DNA from: Merdiplasma sp905207905
Lineage (GTDB): Bacteria; Bacillota; Clostridia; Lachnospirales; Lachnospiraceae
Length of the DNA stretch: 11,443 nt
NCBI GenBank assembly: GCA_902475025.1
Contig: CABRXX010000078.1
Location: 1-11,443, forward strand
Direction of reading: 5' to 3'
Made by a program: the position numbers and the translations under genes. The notes beneath the pieces were generated by a model. That model was not told the DNA's origin. It saw nothing but the letters and a program-made list of their open reading frames with translations, and did not search any database. How positions within the stretch are numbered: the stretch's first letter is position 1; each line of letters begins with the position of its first letter. This document shows positions 6,318 to 11,443 of the stretch, one piece after another.

Positions 6318-6602
6318 TCAGGATCGATGGGAAGCGGCCATCATCCCAAAAGCTGCGATGCCTCCGACCCCATAGAGCAGGTTTATAATGAAGCAGATTT
6401 TCATCCAAGTATTTTGGATACGGGCTTTTTTATAACAGAAAATGGTGAAAATTCCGCCCAAGATCATGAATGCGGCATAGCAGGAGATGATGATTTTGGC
6501 AGCTGGGGATGTAAGAGCCCAGGGAAAGGTTCGCAGAGGCAGAATGGTCCAGGGGAGAAACAACAGAAGCGTGGCAATTCCGGTTAAAAGTTTGTTTTTC
6601 AT
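6318..6602 (-). CDS. Small membrane protein (94 aa), fourth gene of the peptide-transport operon
   Basis: Function unknown. The product has three predicted membrane segments at about 5-23, 34-57 and 68-90, joined by short basic loops (YKKAR), and no signal peptidase motif. It begins 4 nt after the stop of the upstream permease gene, so it is very probably co-transcribed with the ABC transporter and may be an accessory subunit or immunity-type protein (inference from position). The ribosome-binding site is weak (GAAAGAAG 8 nt before ATG), in contrast to the strong sites of its neighbours, which suggests coupling to the permease. Nothing in the sequence marks an enzyme. It is shorter than the other membrane genes here and not a fragment of either permease. 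Confidence 0.8.
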   Translation of the reverse strand: MKNKLLTGIATLLLFLPWTILPLRTFPWALTSPAAKIIISCYAAFMILGGIFTIFCYKKARIQNTWMKICFIINLLYGVGGIAAFGMMAASHRS

Positions 6603-6606
6603 GGTA

Positions 6607-7377
6607 TTATCTTCTTTCTGCCTGCCCGAAACAGAGGCAGGAAATCAGCAGACAAAGTATAGTGATCGCCGCAGCCACAGGGAGCCAGGGGAAGAGCTGC
6701 ACCTGGGAAGTGGTAAGGCTGGAAGAGAGTTTCCCATATTCAGCCGTAATCACAAAGAAAGGGTAGGACATGGGGTAGAGGAACCAGAACTTTGTGTTGA
6801 TCATCAGCACAGAGGGCACAATGGAGGCAAGCCCGATGCCGATGGAGAAAACGGGCGTCTGAATACACACGGACAGAAGCCAGAAAACTGCAAGCATAGG
6901 AATGGACGCTGCATAAAGCAGCCCGGCTTCCTGGAAAACAAACCCCGGAGATAGGATGAAATGATAATTTTGGGTGTAAGAGACAATGGCTGCGCTTGCA
7001 AAATACAGGACAACAGTCATAAGAACCTGAAACAGGGACAGCCCAAGAAGCACCACAAATTTTGCCAGGCATAGTCTGGCAGCGGAGACGGGCAGGGAAA
7101 GCATCTTTAAAATTCCCCTGTTGGTTCTTTCTGTCATATACAACAGGACAGTGCCTACAACCATACTGGCAGGAAACATAAACCAGGCCATTCCCATAAA
7201 GCCCTGGATGAAAAAGTTGTGTTCCGGGGAAATTCCTTCTGCCTGCATTTCAAAATTCAGATGCACATTGAAGATGGAAGGCAGCCATAGAAGGACGGCG
7301 GCAATAGCCAGAATGAAAAAAATCCGGGAACGGCGAATTTTTTGAAATTCAACTTTAATGAGAGATAGAAAATTCAT
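6607..7377 (-). CDS. Lantibiotic-protection type ABC transporter permease (LanG/LanE-like), second permease
   Basis: Integral membrane subunit of the four-gene transporter. The 256-residue protein starts MNFLSLIKVEFQKIRRSR and has about six hydrophobic segments, the usual build of ABC-2 type permeases such as MutG/EpiG. A short cytoplasmic N-terminus with basic residues precedes the first segment, and TERTNRGILKMLSLPVSAARL is the typical cytoplasmic loop that meets the ATPase. The start at 7377 has AGGAGG (7386-7391) 8 nt upstream and overlaps the previous stop by 4 bp. The frame stays open far upstream (to 8079), but that stretch runs across the other permease and has no start signal, so it is excluded. 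The specific peptide transported is unknown. Confidence 0.87.
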   Translation of the reverse strand: MNFLSLIKVEFQKIRRSRIFFILAIAAVLLWLPSIFNVHLNFEMQAEGISPEHNFFIQGFMGMAWFMFPASMVVGTVLLYMTERTNRGILKMLSLPVSAARLCLAKFVVLLGLSLFQVLMTVVLYFASAAIVSYTQNYHFILSPGFVFQEAGLLYAASIPMLAVFWLLSVCIQTPVFSIGIGLASIVPSVLMINTKFWFLYPMSYPFFVITAEYGKLSSSLTTSQVQLFPWLPVAAAITILCLLISCLCFGQAERR

Positions 7378-8096
7378 GCAAAATACCTCCTGATTTTTAA
7401 AAAGTAGATTTCCCCGATACCAAGAACCAGAAGTTCCATGACTGCCGCAATGGAATAATTGCGCAAAACTGTTTGCGCCGTGCCGGAAAATATCTGGAAT
7501 GGAAGGGCAAAGGGGAACAGGGATAAAATAAAATTCTCGGAAGGCAGCATGGTGGCCAGAAACACCCCCATCACACTGATACCTAAGGATACCCACATGT
7601 TTTGGAAGACAGAAGCCACAAGCAGCGCCATCAGTGCGGAAGGCAGAAGCAAAAGCAGGGCATAGCCGAAATTTTTCAGCAGTTCCATCCACAGCGCGTT
7701 TGAGGGAAGAAACCAGCGCTGGAGACAGAAACCAATGGCTGCGGCTTCCAAAAGCAGCATCAAAGCGCACATACTTGCCAGCAGAGTGGCTTTTCCGAAA
7801 TACAATCGGCTTTCTTTCATAGGAAGGGTACGCATTTTCTGGATGGCATGATCTCCATATTCGATGTGGTACATCAGACAGGCACCTGTTACGATCAGCA
7901 AAAGATTGAGCATTGCCATCATCTGCCAGTTTGCATTCATCAGAATAGAGACAGGGGAGGCGCTGCTTCCTAAATAAATCTCCCCCCGGACGGCCATATT
8001 GAGAACAGGCACCCCGGCGGCTAAAAGGCCTCCCCCAAGCAGGCCGGGAACAAAACCGGTGCGTTTTATTTTTTTGCATTCCAGCGTAAGACTCAT
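7374..8096 (-). CDS. Lantibiotic-protection type ABC transporter permease (LanE-like), first permease
   Basis: Integral membrane subunit of 240 residues with about six hydrophobic segments. The N-terminus MSLTLECKKIKRTGF is short and basic before the first segment, and the loop YGDHAIQKMRTLPMKESRLYFGK is the cytoplasmic coupling loop seen in this family (compare TERTNRGILKMLSLP in the second permease). It resembles MutE/EpiE-type permeases by length, loop and position directly after the ATPase. The start overlaps the ATPase stop by 4 bp (ATGA), with AGGAGG in the preceding gene's end as ribosome-binding site, and its own stop overlaps the next start by 4 bp. Both overlaps imply coupled translation and equal subunit supply. 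Confidence 0.87.
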   Translation of the reverse strand: MSLTLECKKIKRTGFVPGLLGGGLLAAGVPVLNMAVRGEIYLGSSASPVSILMNANWQMMAMLNLLLIVTGACLMYHIEYGDHAIQKMRTLPMKESRLYFGKATLLASMCALMLLLEAAAIGFCLQRWFLPSNALWMELLKNFGYALLLLLPSALMALLVASVFQNMWVSLGISVMGVFLATMLPSENFILSLFPFALPFQIFSGTAQTVLRNYSIAAVMELLVLGIGEIYFLKIRRYFA

Positions 8097-8863
8097 CGCG
8101 CGCCTCCTCTCTGCTGATTATCAGCTCCGATCAATGCAAGGAAGGTGTCCTCCAGATTGTCGGTGGGATATCCCTGTAGAGCAGCATTTTTTTTCAATGT
8201 GTCCATGGTTCCTTCAAACAGGAGACGGCCTTTGTTGAGAATCCCAATATAGTCTGCCATCAGCTCAATTTCAGACAGGAGATGGGAGGAAACCAGCACA
8301 GTACAGTCAAATTTCTCCGGGAGGGAGCGGATAAGGGATCTGATTTCATGGATGCCCACAGGATCCAGTCCATTGGTGGGTTCGTCCAGAATCAGGATGG
8401 GTGGATTTCCCATGAGAGCGCCTGCCAGCCCCAGCCGCTGTTTCATTCCAAGAGAGTATTTTCTGGCCAGCCGATCCTTGTAGGAGGTAAGACCCACTAA
8501 CTCCAGGGCTTCCAAGACCGCGGATCTTGGCAGCCCCAGGATCCTTCGGATAAGGTCCAGATTCTCCCATCCGGTTAAATTTCCGTAAAAAGCAGGGGAT
8601 TCAATAAAAGATCCCACTTCTTTTAAAATCGCTGCCCGGTTTTGGGGATAGCTTTTACCGTCAATGGCAAAGGAGCCGCTGGTGGGCTTGGTAAGGCCGA
8701 GAAATAGTTTCATAGTGGTGGATTTGCCGGCGCCGTTGGGGCCAAGAAAGCCGTAAACACTGCCTTTTGGAATGTGAAGGTTTAAGTCAGACACAGCGGT
8801 AAAGCCAGCATAGGATTTTGTGAGATTTTCTGTCTCAATGATGATTCTGCTTGCGGTATTCAT
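8093..8863 (-). CDS. Lantibiotic-protection type ABC transporter ATP-binding protein (LanF/BcrA family)
   Basis: ATPase subunit powering the two permeases, 256 residues. Walker A is GPNGAGKST (41-49), the signature is YSLGMKQRLGLA (135-146), Walker B is ILILDEPTNGLDP (155-167), and the H-loop is SSH (191-193). The Q-loop position reads GSFIESPAFYGNLTG with Glu88 instead of Gln. This E-loop is described for LanF proteins such as NukF and separates lantibiotic-immunity ATPases from general BcrA types. The same layout occurs in C. difficile CprABC, a peptide-resistance transporter controlled by CprRK. The ribosome-binding site GAGAGGAG precedes the ATG by about 7 nt. It is the first gene of the operon, read from the regulated promoter at 8945-8973. 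Confidence 0.93.
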   Translation of the reverse strand: MNTASRIIIETENLTKSYAGFTAVSDLNLHIPKGSVYGFLGPNGAGKSTTMKLFLGLTKPTSGSFAIDGKSYPQNRAAILKEVGSFIESPAFYGNLTGWENLDLIRRILGLPRSAVLEALELVGLTSYKDRLARKYSLGMKQRLGLAGALMGNPPILILDEPTNGLDPVGIHEIRSLIRSLPEKFDCTVLVSSHLLSEIELMADYIGILNKGRLLFEGTMDTLKKNAALQGYPTDNLEDTFLALIGADNQQRGGAR

Positions 8864-8944
8864 AGATTTGCTCCTCTCTTTTTCTTTTTACAGCACCTGC
8901 CTGCAAAGGACGATACGCTTCCAAACAGGATGTTTGTTAGAATT

Positions 8945-8973
8945 ATCATAAGGCATCATCCTTGCAGGAACCT
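8945..8973 (-). promoter_or_regulatory. Probable activator-dependent promoter of the transporter operon
   Basis: On the minus strand a -10 of TATGAT (8945-8950) is a 5/6 match. The 17-bp-distant -35 position reads AGGTTC (8968-8973), which does not match TTGACA. The response-regulator-like repeat lies just upstream. A good -10 with no -35 and a flanking direct repeat is the usual layout of OmpR-family activated promoters. Start would be near 8938. Confidence 0.5.
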
Positions 8974-8981
8974 TCCGGTTT

Positions 8982-9002
8982 CCTTACATTTCCCTTACAT
9001 TT
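8982..9002. promoter_or_regulatory. Direct repeat CCTTACATTT x2 at 11-bp period; likely response regulator binding site
   Basis: CCTTACATTT occurs at 8982-8991 and 8993-9002, exactly 11 bp apart, one helical turn. On the other strand it reads AAATGTAAGG twice. OmpR-family regulators bind such tandem half-sites head to tail. It sits about 55 bp from both inferred start sites, so it could control the transporter and the regulator genes together. Binding by the adjacent regulator is inferred. Confidence 0.6.
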
Positions 9003-9032
9003 TCCGGGAACTCTCAAAACAGAAGCATTCTG

Positions 9033-9041
9033 TGATATAAT
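9033..9041 (+). promoter_or_regulatory. Extended -10 promoter of the two-component genes
   Basis: TGATATAAT gives a consensus TATAAT (9036-9041) preceded by TG at 9033-9034. The -35 position (CTCAAA, 9013-9018) is poor, so transcription may rely on the extended -10 and possibly on regulator bound at 8982-9002. Start would be near 9048. Confidence 0.6.
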
Positions 9042-9047
9042 TAGGAA

Positions 9048-9191
9048 GGCTTTTCAAAAGGCTTCGGGCTTTTGACACCCTAATCCCAAAGGGAAGGCCG
9101 GCCTGTGAGCAGGAGGATTTTTCAGAAGAAAGAAAAGGCGGTTTACAGGTGGGGCGGCGGAACAGATATGAGACAGAAAGAAGGATCGGGT
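9048..9191 (+). other. 144-nt leader of the response regulator gene
   Basis: Between the inferred start site and the chosen ATG lie small inverted repeats: TCCC-AAA-GGGA (9084-9094) and the perfect palindrome AGGCCGGCCT (9095-9104). An AGGAGG (9111-9116) has no ATG or GTG at a usable distance. In-frame GTG (9105) and ATG (9168) could lengthen the regulator but look like untranslated leader. No known riboswitch is recognised. Confidence 0.35.
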
Positions 9192-9896
9192 ATGGATTTG
9201 GAATATTTAAAGAGCAAACGCATTCTGCTGGTGGATGATGAACAGGAGCTTCTGGATATGGTAGTTTCCATTCTCAGTGAAGAAGGCTTTTGTAATATCA
9301 CAACGGCAAAAAACGAGCGGGAGGCTCTTGCCAAGGCAGAGAGGATACAACCGGAACTAGCGGTTCTTGATGTGATGCTGCCTGATGGAAATGGATTTCA
9401 TCTCATGGAACAATTAAGACAGCAGGGGGAATACCCCATTCTATTTTTAACAGCCAGAGGGGAGGAGGAGGACAAATTCAGAGGTTTTGGACTCGGGGCA
9501 GACGATTATGTGGTAAAGCCTTTTCTTCCCAGGGAGCTGATCTTTCGCATTGTGGCAATCCTGCGGAGGAGTTACAAGGAGGAGAATCCGGTTGTAAAGC
9601 TCAAAAGCAGTGAAATTGATTTTGATCGGGCAGAGGTGATAAAAAACGGTGAGCACATCCCTCTGACCGCAAAGGAATACGAGATTTTAACCGTCCTCTA
9701 TCGGAATGCAGGACGGATCGTCACCATTGATACTCTTTGCGCGGCCGCCTGGGGAGACAATCCGTTTGGATATGAAAATTCTCTCATGGCTCATATCCGG
9801 CGCATCCGGGAAAAGATAGAAGAGTATCCATCCCAGCCTGCAGCGCTGCTCACGGTCAAAGGGCTTGGATACAAACTGATCACAGGGGAAAAATGA
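9192..9896 (+). CDS. OmpR/PhoB-family response regulator
   Basis: DNA-binding response regulator, 234 residues. The receiver domain spans about 10-120 with the acidic pair D15-D16 (ILLVDDE), phospho-acceptor D60 (AVLDVMLPDGNG), T87 (FLTARG) and K109 (YVVKPF). A winged-helix DNA-binding domain spans about 138-232 (IPLTAKEYEILTVL, SLMAHIRRIREKI, TVKGLGYKL). The start at 9192 was chosen for AAGAAGGA 6 nt upstream and for the usual distance to the receiver core. Starts at 9168 or 9105 would add 8 or 29 unlikely residues. The kinase ATG follows one base after its stop. It is divergent from the transporter it most likely controls, through the repeat at 8982-9002, and may regulate its own gene too. 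Confidence 0.93.
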   Translation: MDLEYLKSKRILLVDDEQELLDMVVSILSEEGFCNITTAKNEREALAKAERIQPELAVLDVMLPDGNGFHLMEQLRQQGEYPILFLTARGEEEDKFRGFGLGADDYVVKPFLPRELIFRIVAILRRSYKEENPVVKLKSSEIDFDRAEVIKNGEHIPLTAKEYEILTVLYRNAGRIVTIDTLCAAAWGDNPFGYENSLMAHIRRIREKIEEYPSQPAALLTVKGLGYKLITGEK

Positions 9897-9897
9897 T

Positions 9898-11364
9898 ATG
9901 AAAAGTGTTCTGAAGTTAATAAGACGCTGTGTGGGGATTCTGCTTTTAAGCAGCTTGCTTCTTCTTGTACTGAATGTGGTACTTTTGTTTCTTTTTACCG
10001 CAGCCCAGACACCCAACGCCTATCCTTGGAAAACAGCGGAAGAAGTCGCAGGGGCGTTAAGCAAGGGGGAGGACGGCAGATATATCCTCCCGTCTCCCCT
10101 TGCTCAGGAGCTTAAAGATTCCGGCGCCTGGGGGATCTATATAGAGAATCAAACAGGGCAGGTAAAATGGCAGACAGAAGAGCTGCCGGAAACCATCCCC
10201 AGATTCTATGCGATCGCAGACATTCCGGGATTGACCAGGGGATACCTGGACGGTTATCCTACCTTTACCGGAGCTGCCAAGGAGGGTCTGGTGGTGCTTG
10301 GCTATCCAAGGGACAGCTTCTGGAAGCACATGTGGCCAAGCTGGGATTACCACACTATTTCCAACCTGCCAAGGGCGATCCTTCAGGTTCTGGCTATCAA
10401 TGCTGCGCTGATCTTTCTGATTTATATAATTGCAAACTCAAAGCTGCTTCGTTCTGTGAAGCCTATTATAAACGGGATACGGGATCTGCCGGAGGGAGAA
10501 CCGGTTTACATTAAAGAAAAGGGGCTGTTGTGGGAGCTGGCAGAAAGTATTAATAAAACTTCAGAAATCCTGCAGACCCAAAAATATCAGCTTCGGAGAA
10601 AGGAGACAGCCAGGGCCAACTGGATTGCCGGGGTCTCCCATGATATCCGAACGCCCTTGTCTATGGTAATGGGGTACGCAGGTCAGTTAAGGGAGGATTC
10701 CCAACTGACAGTGGAGGGGCGCAAAAAGGCAGAGGTTATTGTGAGGCAGAGCCAGAGAATGCGGAATCTGATCAATGATCTGAATCTGGCATCCAAATTG
10801 GAGTATAATATGCAGCCGCTCCATCTACGTGAAGAAAATATGATTGCCATTGTCCGGCAGGTGGCAGTTGATTTTATCAATATGGATATTGAAGAGAAAC
10901 ATCCTATTGTGTGGGAGACAGAGGAAGGGCTGACGTTCTGTCCGGTCATGGCGGATAGAGATCTGATGAAGCGGGCAGTGAGCAATCTGATTCAGAACGC
11001 AATCAATCATAATGAACAGGGCTGCAGCATTTATGTCGGTGTTTCTGTGGGGAAGGGCCTGTGTACCATAGCGGTTTCAGACGATGGAAAGGGGGCCTCT
11101 CCGGAGGAACTGGAGCAATTTAATAAAACACCGCATTACATGGTATGTGATGAAAATGTGCAGGAACAGCGTCACGGCCTGGGGCTTATGATCGTAAAAC
11201 AGATTCTGGAGGCCCACCAGGGTACGGCGGTTGTGGAACCAGGTTCGCATGGAGGATTTGGGGTAAAGCTTGCGCTCCCCATAGATGCTTCCGGGGGACA
11301 AGCTACTCAGAGACATACTCAGAGACAATTTGCGGTAATGCTTGACAAAACCCGGAAAAATTAG
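9898..11364 (+). CDS. Sensor histidine kinase, partner of the adjacent response regulator
   Basis: Membrane sensor of 488 residues. TM1 is about 11-35 and TM2 about 160-180, with an outside domain of about 120 residues between, so it can sense ligands directly, unlike short intramembrane BceS types. The dimerisation/phosphotransfer box GVSHDIRTPLSMVMGY places the phosphorylated histidine at H248. The ATPase domain has the N-box NLIQNAINH (363-371), G1 DDGKG (395-399) and G2 RHGLGLMIVK (425-434). The gene starts one base after the regulator stop. After the last core strand (GFGVKLALP) comes a polar tail of about 29 residues with a 12-bp tandem duplication (TQRH TQRQ). The ffs promoter -35 lies within its last codons. 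The signal sensed is unknown; a membrane-active peptide is likely from the neighbouring transporter. Confidence 0.94.
   Translation: MKSVLKLIRRCVGILLLSSLLLLVLNVVLLFLFTAAQTPNAYPWKTAEEVAGALSKGEDGRYILPSPLAQELKDSGAWGIYIENQTGQVKWQTEELPETIPRFYAIADIPGLTRGYLDGYPTFTGAAKEGLVVLGYPRDSFWKHMWPSWDYHTISNLPRAILQVLAINAALIFLIYIIANSKLLRSVKPIINGIRDLPEGEPVYIKEKGLLWELAESINKTSEILQTQKYQLRRKETARANWIAGVSHDIRTPLSMVMGYAGQLREDSQLTVEGRKKAEVIVRQSQRMRNLINDLNLASKLEYNMQPLHLREENMIAIVRQVAVDFINMDIEEKHPIVWETEEGLTFCPVMADRDLMKRAVSNLIQNAINHNEQGCSIYVGVSVGKGLCTIAVSDDGKGASPEELEQFNKTPHYMVCDENVQEQRHGLGLMIVKQILEAHQGTAVVEPGSHGGFGVKLALPIDASGGQATQRHTQRQFAVMLDKTRKN
11304..11327 (+). repeat. 12-bp perfect tandem duplication in the kinase tail
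   Basis: The unit TACTCAGAGACA occurs twice with no gap (11304-11315 and 11316-11327). Being 12 bp it keeps the frame and adds four residues (residues 470-477 read TQRHTQRQ). It lies outside the conserved kinase core. Confidence 0.85.
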
Positions 11365-11370
11365 TATAGT
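11342..11370 (+). promoter_or_regulatory. Near-consensus promoter of the SRP RNA gene
   Basis: TTGACA (11342-11347) is a perfect -35, TATAGT (11365-11370) is a 5/6 -10, and the spacer is exactly 17 bp. The -35 and spacer lie inside the last codons of the kinase gene, whose stop is 11362-11364. Start would be near 11377. Confidence 0.88.
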
Positions 11371-11376
11371 AAAAAC

Positions 11377-11443
11377 ACCGTGCAGCCGGGGAGATAGCGG
11401 TGCCCTGTACCTGCAATCCGCTACAGCAGGGGTGATGCCAATC
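11377..11443 (+). ncRNA. ffs: Bacterial SRP RNA, large clostridial type, 5' end only
   Basis: RNA core of the signal recognition particle, which with Ffh targets membrane and secreted proteins to the translocon. The segments CCGGGGAGATAGCGGTGCCC and CTGCAATCCGCTACAGCAGG match the Alu-domain 5' part of the large bacterial SRP RNA as I know it from Clostridia and Bacilli. It follows a near-consensus promoter at the expected distance. The remaining 200 or so nt, including the S domain, lie past the window edge, so the 3' end is not seen. The exact 5' end is estimated from the promoter. Confidence 0.88.

Noticed and set aside
6487..6954. Plus-strand 155-codon frame across the membrane protein and permease genes
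   Set aside because: It is antisense to two well-supported operon genes and has no membrane or domain character.
7378..8079. Long upstream open extension of the second permease frame (total 490 codons)
   Set aside because: It runs over the whole first permease gene in another frame, has no ribosome-binding site and an odd Cys/His/Arg-rich composition. The real start at 7377 has AGGAGG and an ATGA overlap.
8930..9040. Short plus-strand frame (36 codons) in the divergent promoter region, considered as a possible leader or precursor peptide
   Set aside because: It spans the inferred promoter and operator, has no good ribosome-binding site and lacks a leader/core pattern or a Cys/Ser/Thr-rich core.
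9105..9191. Upstream GTG and ATG starts extending the response regulator by 8-29 residues
   Set aside because: The extra residues are not typical of receiver domains, and the ATG at 9192 has the best-spaced ribosome-binding site.

Overview
The window looks like a chromosomal segment of an anaerobic Firmicute, most likely Lachnospiraceae. This is inferred from protein character, not from a search. The signs are strong AGGAGG ribosome-binding sites, moderate GC, a class III ribonucleotide reductase activase, a two-gene SUF system, a Lachnospiraceae-type DUF6128-like protein and the 5' end of a large clostridial-type SRP RNA.

Left part, plus strand (1-3940): the 3' end of aspS (aspartyl-tRNA synthetase), then sufC and a short SufB/SufD-family gene that overlap by 4 bp. 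A rho-independent terminator closes this group. After a 364-bp gap comes htrA, a membrane-anchored or secreted trypsin-like protease with one PDZ domain. It ends in a strong terminator.

Middle (3941-6300): a 411-bp structured gap holds the htrA terminator, a perfect 17-bp inverted repeat and a minus-strand terminator. The inverted repeat shares 19 identical bases with a second copy after the suf genes. A plus-strand two-domain protein (DUF6128-like) follows. It converges on, and overlaps by 38 bp, a minus-strand radical-SAM activase (NrdG type), which has its own promoter.

Right part (6318-11364): a self-contained peptide-sensing and detoxification module. On the minus strand lie an ATPase with the E-loop typical of LanF proteins, two permeases and a 94-residue membrane protein, tightly packed. 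Divergently, on the plus strand, lie an OmpR-type response regulator and a two-membrane-segment histidine kinase. The intergenic region has an 11-bp-period direct repeat midway between two promoters. The transporter-side promoter lacks a recognisable -35, as expected for an activated promoter. No lantibiotic precursor or biosynthesis gene is visible, so this looks like resistance to foreign peptides rather than producer immunity (inference).

Right edge: a near-consensus promoter starts inside the last codons of the kinase gene and drives the SRP RNA gene (ffs), of which only about 67 nt are in the window.

No tRNA, rRNA, CRISPR array, IS element or phage gene was seen. The less explained parts are the paired palindromic elements abutting terminators, the structured region before the DUF6128-like gene, and the convergent overlap with an antisense terminator inside nrdG.
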